From JAEKLB01 sp050249235 (GTDB taxonomy: Bacteria; Actinomycetota; Acidimicrobiia; Acidimicrobiales; CADCSY01): a stretch of DNA of 22,849 bases. The number at the start of each line of letters is the position of its first letter. The first letter of the stretch is position 1. Shown in pieces: positions 1-8,819 of this stretch. The notes beneath the pieces are model-generated. The model saw only the letters and a program-made list of their open reading frames with translations. It did not search any database and had not been told where the DNA came from. The translations under genes and the position numbers were made by a program. The stretch lies in assembly GCA_050249235.1 (NCBI GenBank), contig JBFWQW010000041.1, positions 1 through 22,849 of the forward strand, read 5' to 3'.

Positions 1-667
1 CGGGCCGATCGCGGGTGACCCCGGCCTCGTCGAGCAGGATGTTCGGCGTCGAGGCGCCCGTCACGAGGTACACCGGCCGGTCGTCGAGGCGGCTCCCGTC
101 GGGGAGGCGGATCCAGGACTCCGGTCCCCCCACCTCCCTGAGGGCGATGGTGGTCCGCAGGGGCGATCCCGGCCTGGGCTGGACGGTGACCTCGAACGAG
201 CGGCCCGTCGCCCCGGCGGCCGGCACCACCGGGCCCACCACCTTCGGGTCGGGCAGGCCGACGTAGGCCGCCGCGAACGCCAGCGCGGTGGCCTCCGCAC
301 CCGGGTCGGTGCCCGCGGGCTGTGCCGCCAGGTGGGTGGTGAGCTGATCGAGCGTGGTGAAGGGCCAGACCGCGTCCAGCAGGTGCGTGGCGTCGTCCGG
401 CGGGGTCGTGGTGGCGGTGGTGGTGGTCGTGGAGGTGTCGCCCGGGCCGGCCCGCACGACGCGGTCGCCCCCGTCGCGGTCGGCGAGCAGGCCGATCCCG
501 AGGGCCACGGCGCCGACCGCCGCCGCGGCCGCCAGGGCGGTGGCCCGCCGCCGGGCGACCCGCCGCGCCGCCACCCGGGCCTGCACCGCCGCCCACGCCC
601 CGGGATCGGGCTCGATCCGGTCGGCTTCGGCCCTGGTCGCGGCCCGCAGGTGGTCCTCGATGCTCAC
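1..667 (-). CDS. Putative anti-sigma-like single-pass membrane protein (3' end outside the window)
   Basis: This frame starts with GTG at 667 and overlaps the stop of the upstream ECF sigma gene by four bases (GTGA), then runs off the left edge; 222 codons are visible. The N-terminus (SIEDHLRAATRAEADRIEPD) is short, charged and probably cytoplasmic. It is followed by an Arg-rich stretch and one hydrophobic helix at about residues 42-62 (TALAAAAAVGAVALGIGLLA). After that come a Thr-rich linker (TTTTTATTT) and a soluble, presumably exported domain. Such a layout, translationally coupled to an ECF sigma factor, is typical of membrane anti-sigma factors or sigma-linked sensor proteins. I see no clear zinc-binding anti-sigma motif (HxxxCxxC), so the anti-sigma role comes from context. 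The exported part is not recognised. Confidence 0.75.
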   Translation of the reverse strand, partial: MSIEDHLRAATRAEADRIEPDPGAWAAVQARVAARRVARRRATALAAAAAVGAVALGIGLLADRDGGDRVVRAGPGDTSTTTTTATTTPPDDATHLLDAVWPFTTLDQLTTHLAAQPAGTDPGAEATALAFAAAYVGLPDPKVVGPVVPAAGATGRSFEVTVQPRPGSPLRTTIALREVGGPESWIRLPDGSRLDDRPVYLVTGASTPNILLDEAGVTRDRP

Positions 668-1197
668 CGCTCCTCCCTCAGCATCGGCGCCAGGGTGGCC
701 AGGCCGCGGTGCACGTGCGTCTTCACCGACCCCGCCGAGACCCCCATGGCCGCCGCGGTCGCCTCCTCCGAGAGGTCGAGGTAGAAGCGGAGGGCGAGCG
801 CCTCCCGCTGGCGGACCGGGAGTCGGCGGAGGGCGGCGACCACCCGGCGGTGCTCGTCCTGCGCCAGCGCACCCGTCTCGGCCGACGGGACGGTGCCGGG
901 CACCGGCTCCGGGCTCCGGCGCCGCACCGCCCGGCGCCGGAGCCGGGACCGAGCGCCGTTCAGCACCACACTGCGGAGCCAGGCCGGCGCCTTGGCGGGC
1001 TCCCGGATGCGACCCCGGTCGAGCTGCAGGCGCACGAAGGCGTCCTGCACGACCTCCTCGCTGGCGGCCACGTCACCGAGCAGGAGGGACGCCAGGCGCA
1101 CCAGGCCGGGGTACTCCGACCGGAAGAGGGCCTCGACCTGCACCGCCCCGGCGACGGTCGCCGCACCCGCACCCTCGACCCCCACCACGGCCATCAT
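664..1197 (-). CDS. ECF-family RNA polymerase sigma factor (SigE-like)
   Basis: The product of about 177 residues has the two conserved sigma-70 regions of ECF factors. Region 2 is FRSEYPGLVRLASLLLGDVA followed by SEEVVQDAFVRL. Region 4 is LRRLPVRQREALALRFYLDL then a helix-turn-helix (EEATAAAMGVSAGSVKTHVHRGLATL). It would redirect RNA polymerase to a small regulon. I place the start at the ATGATG pair (1197 or 1194). A frame open upstream to 1236 and a GTG at 1200 are alternatives, and only a weak GAGG is seen upstream. The stop overlaps the GTG of the following membrane protein gene, so the two are probably co-translated as a sigma/anti-sigma-like pair. The gene follows uvrB on the same strand after about 70 bp. 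Nothing in the sequence shows its signal or target promoter. Confidence 0.88.
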   Translation of the reverse strand: MMAVVGVEGAGAATVAGAVQVEALFRSEYPGLVRLASLLLGDVAASEEVVQDAFVRLQLDRGRIREPAKAPAWLRSVVLNGARSRLRRRAVRRRSPEPVPGTVPSAETGALAQDEHRRVVAALRRLPVRQREALALRFYLDLSEEATAAAMGVSAGSVKTHVHRGLATLAPMLREER

Positions 1198-1269
1198 CAC
1201 CCGGACAGACGCCTCAGCCCTCGATCCGGTTGACACGGGCGCCGTGCCGCTCCCGGGCCGCGGCCGGGG

Positions 1270-3309
<2,040 letters not shown>

Positions 3310-3315
3310 CCGCTC

Positions 3316-3321
3316 AGGATA
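3316..3321 (-). promoter_or_regulatory. -10-like TATCCT hexamer for uvrB (leaderless)
   Basis: TATCCT on the minus strand ends six bases before the uvrB GTG, so transcription would begin at or next to the start codon. No convincing -35 is visible. It is one of six similarly placed TAnnnT hexamers in this window. Confidence 0.5.
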
Positions 3322-3384
3322 GGGAGGGGGTGGGACATCGACCGGTCCACCGCACCGCCTCGGCACCGAGCGCCCCGACCGTCG

Positions 3385-3411
3385 CCGGACCGTCGCCGCA
3401 ACGGGGTCCGG
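3385..3411 (-). terminator. Hairpin downstream of the GH6 gene, upstream of uvrB
   Basis: A 7-bp perfect stem (CCGGACC/GGTCCGG) with a 13-nt loop lies just after the GH6 stop codon. A competing 8-bp pairing (CGGCACCG at 3361 with CGGTGCCG at 3409) is also possible. There is no T-tract, as is common in high-GC actinobacteria, so a terminator role is only suggested. Confidence 0.3.
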
Positions 3412-3423
3412 TGCCGGCCCCGG

Positions 3424-4683
3424 CTACCAGCCGGCCCGGCGGGCCAGGTCGGCCAGGTACTCGGGCCACCAGTCCCCCGCCTTCGGCCCGCCGTTGCACG
3501 TCCCGTCGGAGCGACCCGGCGTCTTGACCCAGAGGAAGGCGTCGACCAGCGGGCTCACGCCGGGTGCCACCTCGGGCACCGAGCCGAGGGCGCGGCCCGG
3601 GGGGTTGCACCACTGGCGGTCGTCGGTGGGGCCGGCCCCGTTGCGGCTGGTGTCGACCACGAAGTGGGCCCCGCCGACCAGGGCCGAGAGGGCGGTGCCG
3701 TAGGCCACGTTGGCTTCCGTCGTGTGGAAGCCGGCGACGTTGACGCTGAAGCCGTCGGCCCGGTCGATCCCGGCCCGGTCCAGCCGCGCCGCCATCGCCG
3801 CCGGGGTGTGGGAGCCGGCTGTGCCGGCGTCGAGGTAGACGTGGACGGCCGGCCGGGCCGCCAGCACCGCGACGGCGTCCCGGAGGAGGGCGAGCCGCGC
3901 CTCCTGCTCGTCGGGCGTGAGGCACTTCGTGAGGTGCAGCAGGGCGTCGGGCTCGAGGACGACGACGGCCGGTCGATCGCCGATGCCGGCCGCGACCTCC
4001 CGCACCCAGCCGGCGTAGTCCTCCGGCGACGCCGCCCCGCCGCCCGAGTGGCTGCCGCAGTCCCGCTTCGGCACGCGGTACAGCACGAGGACGGGCATGG
4101 CCCTGGCCGCGGCCGCCGCCGCCACGTGGGCGTCCACGGCACCCCGGACGGCACCGCCGCCGTCGTTGGCGAACCACCGGGCCTGGGCCACGGCGGCCAC
4201 CCGCTGCATCAGGGCCGCGCCGGCCGGGTCGGTGCCCTGCCAGGCGAGCGCCTGGGCCGCGGCCTGACCGTCGGGCGCCACGAACAGGGTGGCCGGGAGC
4301 CAGGGGTCGGGGGCGGGGCGGGGCGGCCGGGCGGGGGCCGCGACCTCGGCCGGCACCGCTGGGACGTCCGTCGTCGAGGTCGGCGCCGGACCCGGGGCGC
4401 TCGGCGGGGCCGGTGCGGTCGGCACCGGCCCGGCGGCCGTGCCCGGGTCGGGCGGCGCCGGTGCCGCCTGCCGGGGCGGGAACGTCATCCCCGACGTCCG
4501 CTCGGGCCGGGCGGCCTCGTCGGTCCCGGCGAACTTGGCCACCACGGCCGCGCCGGCGGCCACCGCCAGGCCGGCCAGCACCAGGGCCAGCACCAGGGCC
4601 AGCACCAGGACCGGGACCGGCACCGGGCGGGCGCGACCCGGCCCGGCTCGGTCCGCGCCGCGGCGCCCGGTCATCGCCTCCAT
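3424..4683 (-). CDS. Glycoside hydrolase family 6 (endoglucanase/cellobiohydrolase-like), membrane-anchored or secreted
   Basis: GH6 enzymes hydrolyse beta-1,4-glucan with inversion. Of the 419 residues, the N-terminus has a basic start (TGRRGADRAGPGRARP) and one long hydrophobic helix (VPVLVLALVLALVLAGLAVAAGAA), then a Pro/Ala/Thr-rich linker of about 70 residues. The GH6 domain then begins near LPATLFVAPDG. GH6 signatures are complete: YRVPKRDCGSHSGGG with Asp208 (the residue before Cys209), VVVLEPDALL with Asp246 as the expected catalytic acid, VYLDAGTAGSHTP, FSVNVAGFHTT, WCNPPGRALG, and KTPGRSDGTC with Asp393. No carbohydrate-binding module is visible. The start is uncertain: ATG at 4683 or 4674. 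The longer frame would overlap coaE and is unlikely. It is an orphan between coaE and uvrB with no other plant-polymer genes nearby. Its natural substrate is unknown and could be a self-made or environmental beta-glucan. Confidence 0.92.
   Translation of the reverse strand: MEAMTGRRGADRAGPGRARPVPVPVLVLALVLALVLAGLAVAAGAAVVAKFAGTDEAARPERTSGMTFPPRQAAPAPPDPGTAAGPVPTAPAPPSAPGPAPTSTTDVPAVPAEVAAPARPPRPAPDPWLPATLFVAPDGQAAAQALAWQGTDPAGAALMQRVAAVAQARWFANDGGGAVRGAVDAHVAAAAAARAMPVLVLYRVPKRDCGSHSGGGAASPEDYAGWVREVAAGIGDRPAVVVLEPDALLHLTKCLTPDEQEARLALLRDAVAVLAARPAVHVYLDAGTAGSHTPAAMAARLDRAGIDRADGFSVNVAGFHTTEANVAYGTALSALVGGAHFVVDTSRNGAGPTDDRQWCNPPGRALGSVPEVAPGVSPLVDAFLWVKTPGRSDGTCNGGPKAGDWWPEYLADLARRAGW
4573..4608. 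repeat. Three perfect 12-bp tandem units inside the GH6 signal/anchor helix
   Basis: The unit GGCCAGCACCAG is repeated three times without mismatch. On the coding (minus) strand it encodes successive Leu-Val-Leu-Ala units of the hydrophobic helix, so copy-number changes would lengthen or shorten the membrane segment in frame. Confidence 0.85.
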
Positions 4684-4750
4684 CCGATCTGTTGCCCATC
4701 GGTCGAGGCCGCCCGCGACTTGAGGCGGGATCGGGCGCGACCGGCGACGG

Positions 4751-5350
4751 TCAGCGGTGGGGCAGCCCCTCGATCCACGCCCAGGCGGCATCGACCTGGG
4801 GGGCGAGGGCGGCTTCGTCGCCGGCGTTGTCGATCACGAAGTCGGCGAAGGCCTTGCGCTCCTCCCGGGTGATCTGGGCCGCGATGCGGGCCCGGGCGTC
4901 GGCCTCACCCATGCCCCGGGAGGCCACCAGCCGCTCGACCGCCACGTCGACCGGCACGTCGACGACGATCGTCGCCTGCTCGCCGTACTGGTGGGCCTGC
5001 ACGAGCAGGGCGACGTCGAGGATCACCACGTCGTCGGTGCCTTCCCGCTCCTCGATCCGCTCGAGCAGCGTGGCCTCGATGGCCGGCCGGGTGATGGCGG
5101 TGAGGGCGGCGAGCTGGTCCGGGTCGGTGAAGGCGATGTCGGCCATCGCCTGGCGGTTCAACGTGCCGTCGGGATTGACGATGTCGGGGCCCCAGCGGCC
5201 CACCATGGCGAGGAAGACGCCCTGGCCCGGCTCCTGGAGCTCGCGGGCGATCTTGTCGCCGTCGAGGATCACCGCGCCGCGGGCGGCGAGCAGCAACGAC
5301 ACCGTCGACTTCCCCGAGCCGATGCCGCCGGCCAACCCGATCACCTTCAC
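4751..5350 (-). CDS. coaE: Dephospho-CoA kinase
   Basis: CoaE catalyses the last step of coenzyme A synthesis, ATP-dependent phosphorylation of the 3'-hydroxyl of dephospho-CoA. The 199-residue product is of normal family length. It starts MKVIGLAGGIGSGKST, with the P-loop at residues 8-16, followed by the substrate-site DGDKIARELQEPG. Further conserved segments are HP-like region ITRPAIEATLLERI, VVILDVALLVQ (the DVPLL-type motif), the lid R-rich helix RLVASRGMGEADARARIAAQ, and a C-terminal VIDNAGD. Translation starts with GTG at 5350. A TACGGT hexamer lies nine bases upstream, so the mRNA may be leaderless or nearly so. It follows rpsA by 87 bp, with a strong hairpin between, matching the rpsA-coaE order of mycobacteria. 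Neither the extra C-terminal UPF0157 domain found in some actinobacterial CoaE proteins nor other fusions are present. Confidence 0.97.
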   Translation of the reverse strand: MKVIGLAGGIGSGKSTVSLLLAARGAVILDGDKIARELQEPGQGVFLAMVGRWGPDIVNPDGTLNRQAMADIAFTDPDQLAALTAITRPAIEATLLERIEEREGTDDVVILDVALLVQAHQYGEQATIVVDVPVDVAVERLVASRGMGEADARARIAAQITREERKAFADFVIDNAGDEAALAPQVDAAWAWIEGLPHR

Positions 5351-5359
5351 GGGCGCAGG

Positions 5360-5365
5360 ACCGTA
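5360..5365 (-). promoter_or_regulatory. -10-like TACGGT hexamer for coaE
   Basis: TACGGT on the minus strand ends nine bases before the coaE GTG. It follows the hairpin after rpsA, suggesting separate initiation of coaE. No clear -35 was seen. Confidence 0.4.
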
Positions 5366-5392
5366 GCGGCGATCGGGCCGGGCCCCGTTCGT

Positions 5393-5420
5393 GGCCGGCC
5401 GGTGTGGTGCCCGGCCGGCC
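5393..5420 (-). terminator. Strong 10-bp hairpin between rpsA and coaE
   Basis: A perfect GC-only stem (GGCCGGCCGG/CCGGCCGGCC) with an 8-nt loop begins 18 bases after the rpsA stop. There is no U-tract. High-GC actinobacteria often use such stems as terminators or 3'-end stabilisers, so a role in separating rpsA from coaE is plausible. Confidence 0.5.
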
Positions 5421-5437
5421 GCGACCGGGTCGTCCGC

Positions 5438-6907
5438 TCAGGCCCCCGTGGTGTCGGTGCCGTCGGTGGCGTCGGTGGCGTCGGTGGCGTCGCCGCCCTC
5501 GGCGGTCTCGCCGGCCACGGTGTCGAGCGCCGCGTCGTCGCCGGCCGGTGCACCCTCGCCGGCGGCCTCCGCGGCGGCGGCCGCCTGGGCCTCGGCGGCG
5601 GCCTCGGGGTACTGCTCGTAGTACTCGGCCCAGGCCTTCTCGGCGTCGGACATCTCGCCGTCGGGCGTGGAGCCGCCGACGTAGTTGCCGGCTTCGTCGT
5701 AGGCGTGCTCGCCGAAGTGCTGCTGGTACTCGGCGGCCACCTCGCCGCCCTCGGCGGCCTGCTTGATCGACAGGCTGATGCGGCGGCGCTGGAGGTCGAG
5801 GTCGATGATCTTGACCCACAGCTCCTCGCCCGGCGTGACCACCTGCTCGGGCAGGTCGACGTGGTGCTGGCTCATCTCGGAGATGTGGACCAGGCCCTCG
5901 ATGCCCTCGCCGACCTGCACGAACGCGCCGAACGGCACCAGCTTGGTGACCCGGCCGTAGACGAGCTCGCCCACCCGGTGGGTGGTGGCGAACTCCTGCC
6001 AGGGGTCCTGCTGGGTGGCCTTCAGGGAGAGGCTGATGCGCTCCTTGTCGAGGTCGACGTCGAGCACCTGCACCTCGATCTCGTCGCCCACCTGGACGAC
6101 CGAGCCGGGGTGGTCGACGTGCTTCCAGGACAGCTCGGACACGTGCACGAGGCCGTCCATCCCGCCGAGGTCGACGAAGGCGCCGAAGTTGACGACCGAC
6201 GACACCACGCCCTTGCGGGTCTCGCCGGGCTTGAGGTTGGCGAGGAACTCCTCGCGCTGCTCCTTCTGCGTCTCCTCGAGCCAGGCCCGGCGGGAGAGCA
6301 CCACGTTGTTGCGGTTCTTGTCGAGCTCGATGATCTTCGCCTCGAGCTCCTTGCCCACGTAGGGCTGGAGGTCGCGCACCCGGCGGAGCTCGACGAGCGA
6401 GGCGGGGAGGAAGCCGCGGAGGCCGATGTCGAGGATCAGGCCGCCCTTGACGACCTCGATGACGAGGCCCTTGACGACGCCGTCGGCCTCCTTGACCCGC
6501 TCGATGTCGCCCCACGCCCGCTCGTACTGGGCCCGCTTCTTGGAGAGGACCAGCCGACCCTCCTTGTCCTCCTTCTGGAGGACGAGGGCCTCGATCTGCT
6601 CGCCGAGGGAGACGATCTCGCCGGGGTCGACGTCGTTGCGGATGGACAGCTCCCGGGAGGGGATGACGCCCTCCGACTTGAAGCCGATGTCGAGGAGCAC
6701 CTCGTCCTTGTCGACCTTCACCACCGTGCCGGTGACGATGTCGCCGTCGTCGAACTCGACGATCGTGCCGTTGATGGCGTCGTCGAACGACAGGCCACCG
6801 AGGTCGTCGCTCACCACCTGGCGGGGGGTGTACTCCCCGGCTTCGTCGAAGGTGCCGAAGGGGCTCTCGGCCACGGCGGTGGTGGGATCGGTGGTGACGT
6901 CGGACAT
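5438..6907 (-). CDS. rpsA: 30S ribosomal protein S1
   Basis: S1 binds mRNA on the small ribosomal subunit. The 489-residue product has an acidic N-terminus and four S1 (OB-fold) repeats: about residues 54-122 (DGDIVTGTVVKVDKDEVLLDI), 140-206 (ADGVVKGLVIEVVKGGLILDIG), 228-296 (GETRKGVVSSVVNFGAFVDLGG) and 313-381 (GELVYGRVTKLVPFGAFVQVGE). Four repeats and a disordered tail are the usual actinobacterial form, compared with six repeats in E. coli. The tail is rich in Ala and Glu and ends in Asp-Ala-Thr repeats (DATDATDATDGTD). ATG at 6907 follows an SD-poor leader of about 50 nt that contains a hairpin. The final repeats are encoded by a short GTCGGTGGC-type DNA repeat near 5458-5490. The gene lies between a methyltransferase and coaE. 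Confidence 0.98.
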   Translation of the reverse strand: MSDVTTDPTTAVAESPFGTFDEAGEYTPRQVVSDDLGGLSFDDAINGTIVEFDDGDIVTGTVVKVDKDEVLLDIGFKSEGVIPSRELSIRNDVDPGEIVSLGEQIEALVLQKEDKEGRLVLSKKRAQYERAWGDIERVKEADGVVKGLVIEVVKGGLILDIGLRGFLPASLVELRRVRDLQPYVGKELEAKIIELDKNRNNVVLSRRAWLEETQKEQREEFLANLKPGETRKGVVSSVVNFGAFVDLGGMDGLVHVSELSWKHVDHPGSVVQVGDEIEVQVLDVDLDKERISLSLKATQQDPWQEFATTHRVGELVYGRVTKLVPFGAFVQVGEGIEGLVHISEMSQHHVDLPEQVVTPGEELWVKIIDLDLQRRRISLSIKQAAEGGEVAAEYQQHFGEHAYDEAGNYVGGSTPDGEMSDAEKAWAEYYEQYPEAAAEAQAAAAAEAAGEGAPAGDDAALDTVAGETAEGGDATDATDATDGTDTTGA

Positions 6908-6937
6908 GAGGTAGGTCGCCTTTGGGGTTCCGGACAG

Positions 6938-6954
6938 GCGCCGACGGTCGGCGC
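6938..6954 (-). promoter_or_regulatory. Hairpin in the rpsA 5' leader
   Basis: A 17-nt near-perfect palindrome (GCGCCGAC, one base, GTCGGCGC) lies between the predicted rpsA promoter and the start codon. In a transcript it would fold as a short stem about 30 nt upstream of the ATG. A role in S1 autoregulation is possible, since E. coli S1 autoregulates through a structured leader, but it is not shown here. Confidence 0.4.
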
Positions 6955-6965
6955 GATCGGCGGCA

Positions 6966-6993
6966 ATGCTACGTCGTCAGGGTCGCCGGGCAA
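6966..6993 (-). promoter_or_regulatory. Candidate rpsA promoter
   Basis: TAGCAT (6971-6966) is preceded by TTGCCC (6993-6988) with a 16-bp spacer. This is the best two-box promoter in the window and would give a 5' leader of about 50 nt. It overlaps the last codons of the methyltransferase gene. Confidence 0.5.
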
Positions 6994-7693
6994 CCAGGAG
7001 GAACTCGGGGGTGTCGACGGTGGGGGGTCGCTCGGCGTAGTCCCCGGGGGTGACCGACCAGAGGTCGCGCACCTCCAGCCGGGCCCGGGCGGCGAGGAGG
7101 CGGAGCTCCCGGGGCGTGAAGCAGGTGGTCCAGAGGTCGAACTCGGCGTCGGCGCCGCCAGGGTCCTTGACCGTGGTCCGCTCGTGGTTCACGCCGGTGG
7201 CCGCGTCGAAGGTGTCGGTGTCCTCCAGGTAGCGGACCTGGAAGTAGGCGGAGAAGGCGCTCAGGGCGACGAGGCCGGTGCCCGGGCGGACGGCGCGGGC
7301 CATGCCGTCGAGCACCCGGCCGTCGCCGTCGTCGGAGCCGCCGATGAGGCCGAAGGCGCCCTGGCACAGGCTGATGGCGGCGTCGAACTCGCCGTCGAAG
7401 TCGAGGTGGCGGGCATCCCGGCGCTCGAAGGTGGCGCCCGGCGGGGCGTCGGCCCGGGCCAGGTCGACGAAGCGCTGCGACACGTCGACGCCGTGCACCT
7501 CGACGCCCCGGGCGGCCAGGGCGTGGGCGTGCCGCCCCGGCCCGCAGCCCACGTCGAGCACCCGGCTGCCGGGCCCCAGACCCAGCACCTCCACGAGGAA
7601 GCCCACCTCCTGGGCCGTCCCCTTCGTGAACGAGTACCGCAGGTACGCCTCCCCGGCGTGCTCGGCCAGGCCCTCGAACCAGTGGTCGGGCAT
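6977..7693 (-). CDS. Class I SAM-dependent methyltransferase, substrate unknown
   Basis: This is a 238-residue protein with a Rossmann-type methyltransferase fold. Motif I is RVLDVGCGPGRHAHALAARG near residues 44-63 and motif II is VEVHGVDVSQRFVDLARAD. A post-II segment is DFDGEFDAAISLCQGAFGLI, followed by RAVRPGTGLVALSAFSAYFQ. These bind S-adenosylmethionine; the acceptor cannot be told from sequence. ATG at 7693 is preceded by a good purine-rich ribosome site (GAGAGGGGGG). The gene sits directly upstream of rpsA and its 3' end holds the probable rpsA promoter. One copy of the 49-nt palindromic element lies 38 bp upstream of the start. The closest functional guess is a small-molecule methyltransferase of the methyltransf_25/11 type. 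Confidence 0.9.
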   Translation of the reverse strand: MPDHWFEGLAEHAGEAYLRYSFTKGTAQEVGFLVEVLGLGPGSRVLDVGCGPGRHAHALAARGVEVHGVDVSQRFVDLARADAPPGATFERRDARHLDFDGEFDAAISLCQGAFGLIGGSDDGDGRVLDGMARAVRPGTGLVALSAFSAYFQVRYLEDTDTFDAATGVNHERTTVKDPGGADAEFDLWTTCFTPRELRLLAARARLEVRDLWSVTPGDYAERPPTVDTPEFLLVARRP

Positions 7694-7731
7694 CCCCCCT
7701 CTCTACTCGGTCCCCCACCTCCCACCCCACC

Positions 7732-7780
7732 GAACTGGGTGCCACCCAAGCCGCTCGGCGGCTTCAGCGGCACCCAGTTC
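7732..7780. repeat. 49-nt palindromic (REP-like) element, copy 1
   Basis: Outer 12-bp arms GAACTGGGTGCC/GGCACCCAGTTC are perfect. A 4x4 internal loop separates them from an inner 7-bp stem AAGCCGC/GCGGCTT with triloop TCG. It lies between the DUF559 nuclease stop and the methyltransferase start. Confidence 0.93.
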
Positions 7781-7792
7781 CGGGTGTCACCG

Positions 7793-8773
7793 TCACGCAG
7801 ACCGAACTGGGTGCCACGCAAGCCGCTCGGCGGCTTCAGCGGCACCCAGTTGCTCGCGGAGGTCGTTCCGGGCGTCTCGCACCGCGAGGTGGACGAGGTG
7901 GGGCTGGTACCAGACGTGCTCGTCCGGGATCCGCAGCACCTTCGGGAACCCGGCCGCGAGGAGCTGGGCGTCGCGCCGCCTGTCCCGCGCCCGGTCCATG
8001 GGGCTGGTGTGGTGGGCGGCGCTGTCGACCTCGACCACGAGCCCGGTCTCGTCGTCGTAGAGGTCGACCCGGCCGGTCCACTCGTGGCCGCCGAGGTCGA
8101 CCTGGCGCCTGAGGGGCGCCTGGCCGGACTCGCGAAGGATCCGCTCGACGCGCAGCTCGAGGCCGGAGGCCGGCAGCGCCGAGCCGACCGGTCGCTCGGC
8201 GAGGACGGTGCGCATCAGCGAGATGCCCGGTCGACCACGGCAGGCGAGCTCGTCGAGCAGCCGATGGAGTGCGACCAGCGTGCCGGGGCTCCGGTTCGAC
8301 ACCAGGTTGACCAGCCGCGCCACCCGCTCCTCGTGCAGGCGACCCGCCAGGTCGAAGATGGTCCGGGCCAGCGAGGTGACGGGGACGGCTCGCGCCTCCG
8401 TCACGTGCCCCGGCAGCAGCAGCCGGGGCCGGTGGAGCACAGCGACCGGGCGTTCCCGGCTGTTGCGGCGGAGACCCCTGGTGACCTCGATCGGCGACAC
8501 GCCGAAGCCGGGCAGCTGCCAGAGCCAGGCGGCCGTGCCGTGCGACGCCACCGCGCCGTCGCCGGCGTCGAGCACCCCGATCATCACCTGCTGCTCGGCG
8601 GACCTCGGCGTCCCCAGCCGACGGAGGACGGACCGGGTCGCGGCCTCCCACTGGCCGCTCAGGCAGCGCCTCGTGAACCGCACGTCGAGGTCGAACTGCC
8701 ACGCGGCCACGACGCCGTGCTGCGCCTCGGCCAGCTCCTGCATGGCTGCTTCCGACGTCTCCCCGACCGGCAT
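7793..8773 (-). CDS. AbiEi-antitoxin-like / DUF559 PD-(D/E)XK nuclease-fold protein
   Basis: The 326-residue protein begins with a winged-helix-like region (MQELAEAQHGVVAAWQ, then FTRRCLSGQW) of the type seen in AbiEi-like antitoxins. A middle region reads ASHGTAAWLWQLPG and VTSLARTIFDLAG. The C-terminal DUF559 (Vsr-like) nuclease domain shows the PD-(D/E)XK elements: RVDLYDDETGLVVEVDSAAHH (Asp, then Glu-Val-Asp) and DRRRDAQLLAAGF. Catalytic residues appear intact. Many actinobacteria carry several such proteins of unknown role; defence or DNA processing is inferred from the fold only. The start is uncertain: ATG at 8773 with GGCGGG upstream, or ATG at 8818 adjoining a palindromic element. 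Three copies of a 49-nt palindrome flank it, and the last residues are encoded by one of them. It interrupts an otherwise conserved polA-rpsA region, so it is probably acquired. No toxin partner is adjacent. Confidence 0.85.
   Translation of the reverse strand: MPVGETSEAAMQELAEAQHGVVAAWQFDLDVRFTRRCLSGQWEAATRSVLRRLGTPRSAEQQVMIGVLDAGDGAVASHGTAAWLWQLPGFGVSPIEVTRGLRRNSRERPVAVLHRPRLLLPGHVTEARAVPVTSLARTIFDLAGRLHEERVARLVNLVSNRSPGTLVALHRLLDELACRGRPGISLMRTVLAERPVGSALPASGLELRVERILRESGQAPLRRQVDLGGHEWTGRVDLYDDETGLVVEVDSAAHHTSPMDRARDRRRDAQLLAAGFPKVLRIPDEHVWYQPHLVHLAVRDARNDLREQLGAAEAAERLAWHPVRSA
7804..7852. repeat. 49-nt palindromic (REP-like) element, copy 2, inside the 3' end of the DUF559 gene
   Basis: It has the same architecture as copy 1. 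Only two internal positions and the last base differ: the internal loop has ACGC instead of ACCC, and the right arm ends in G. It starts 72 bp from copy 1 and is translated as the C-terminal residues GAAEAAERLAWHPV of the nuclease. Confidence 0.93.
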
Positions 8774-8819
8774 CCCGCCACGATGCCCGGGCCCTGTGAC
8801 ACGGTCGTCGCACCGCACC

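Noticed and set aside
1228..1233. TTGACA on the plus strand as a -35 box
   Set aside because: No -10 hexamer lies at the right distance and no plus-strand gene follows.
7793..8773. Toxin-antitoxin pair (AbiEi/AbiEii)
   Set aside because: The protein has an AbiEi-like N-terminal region, but no AbiEii nucleotidyltransferase toxin is adjacent.
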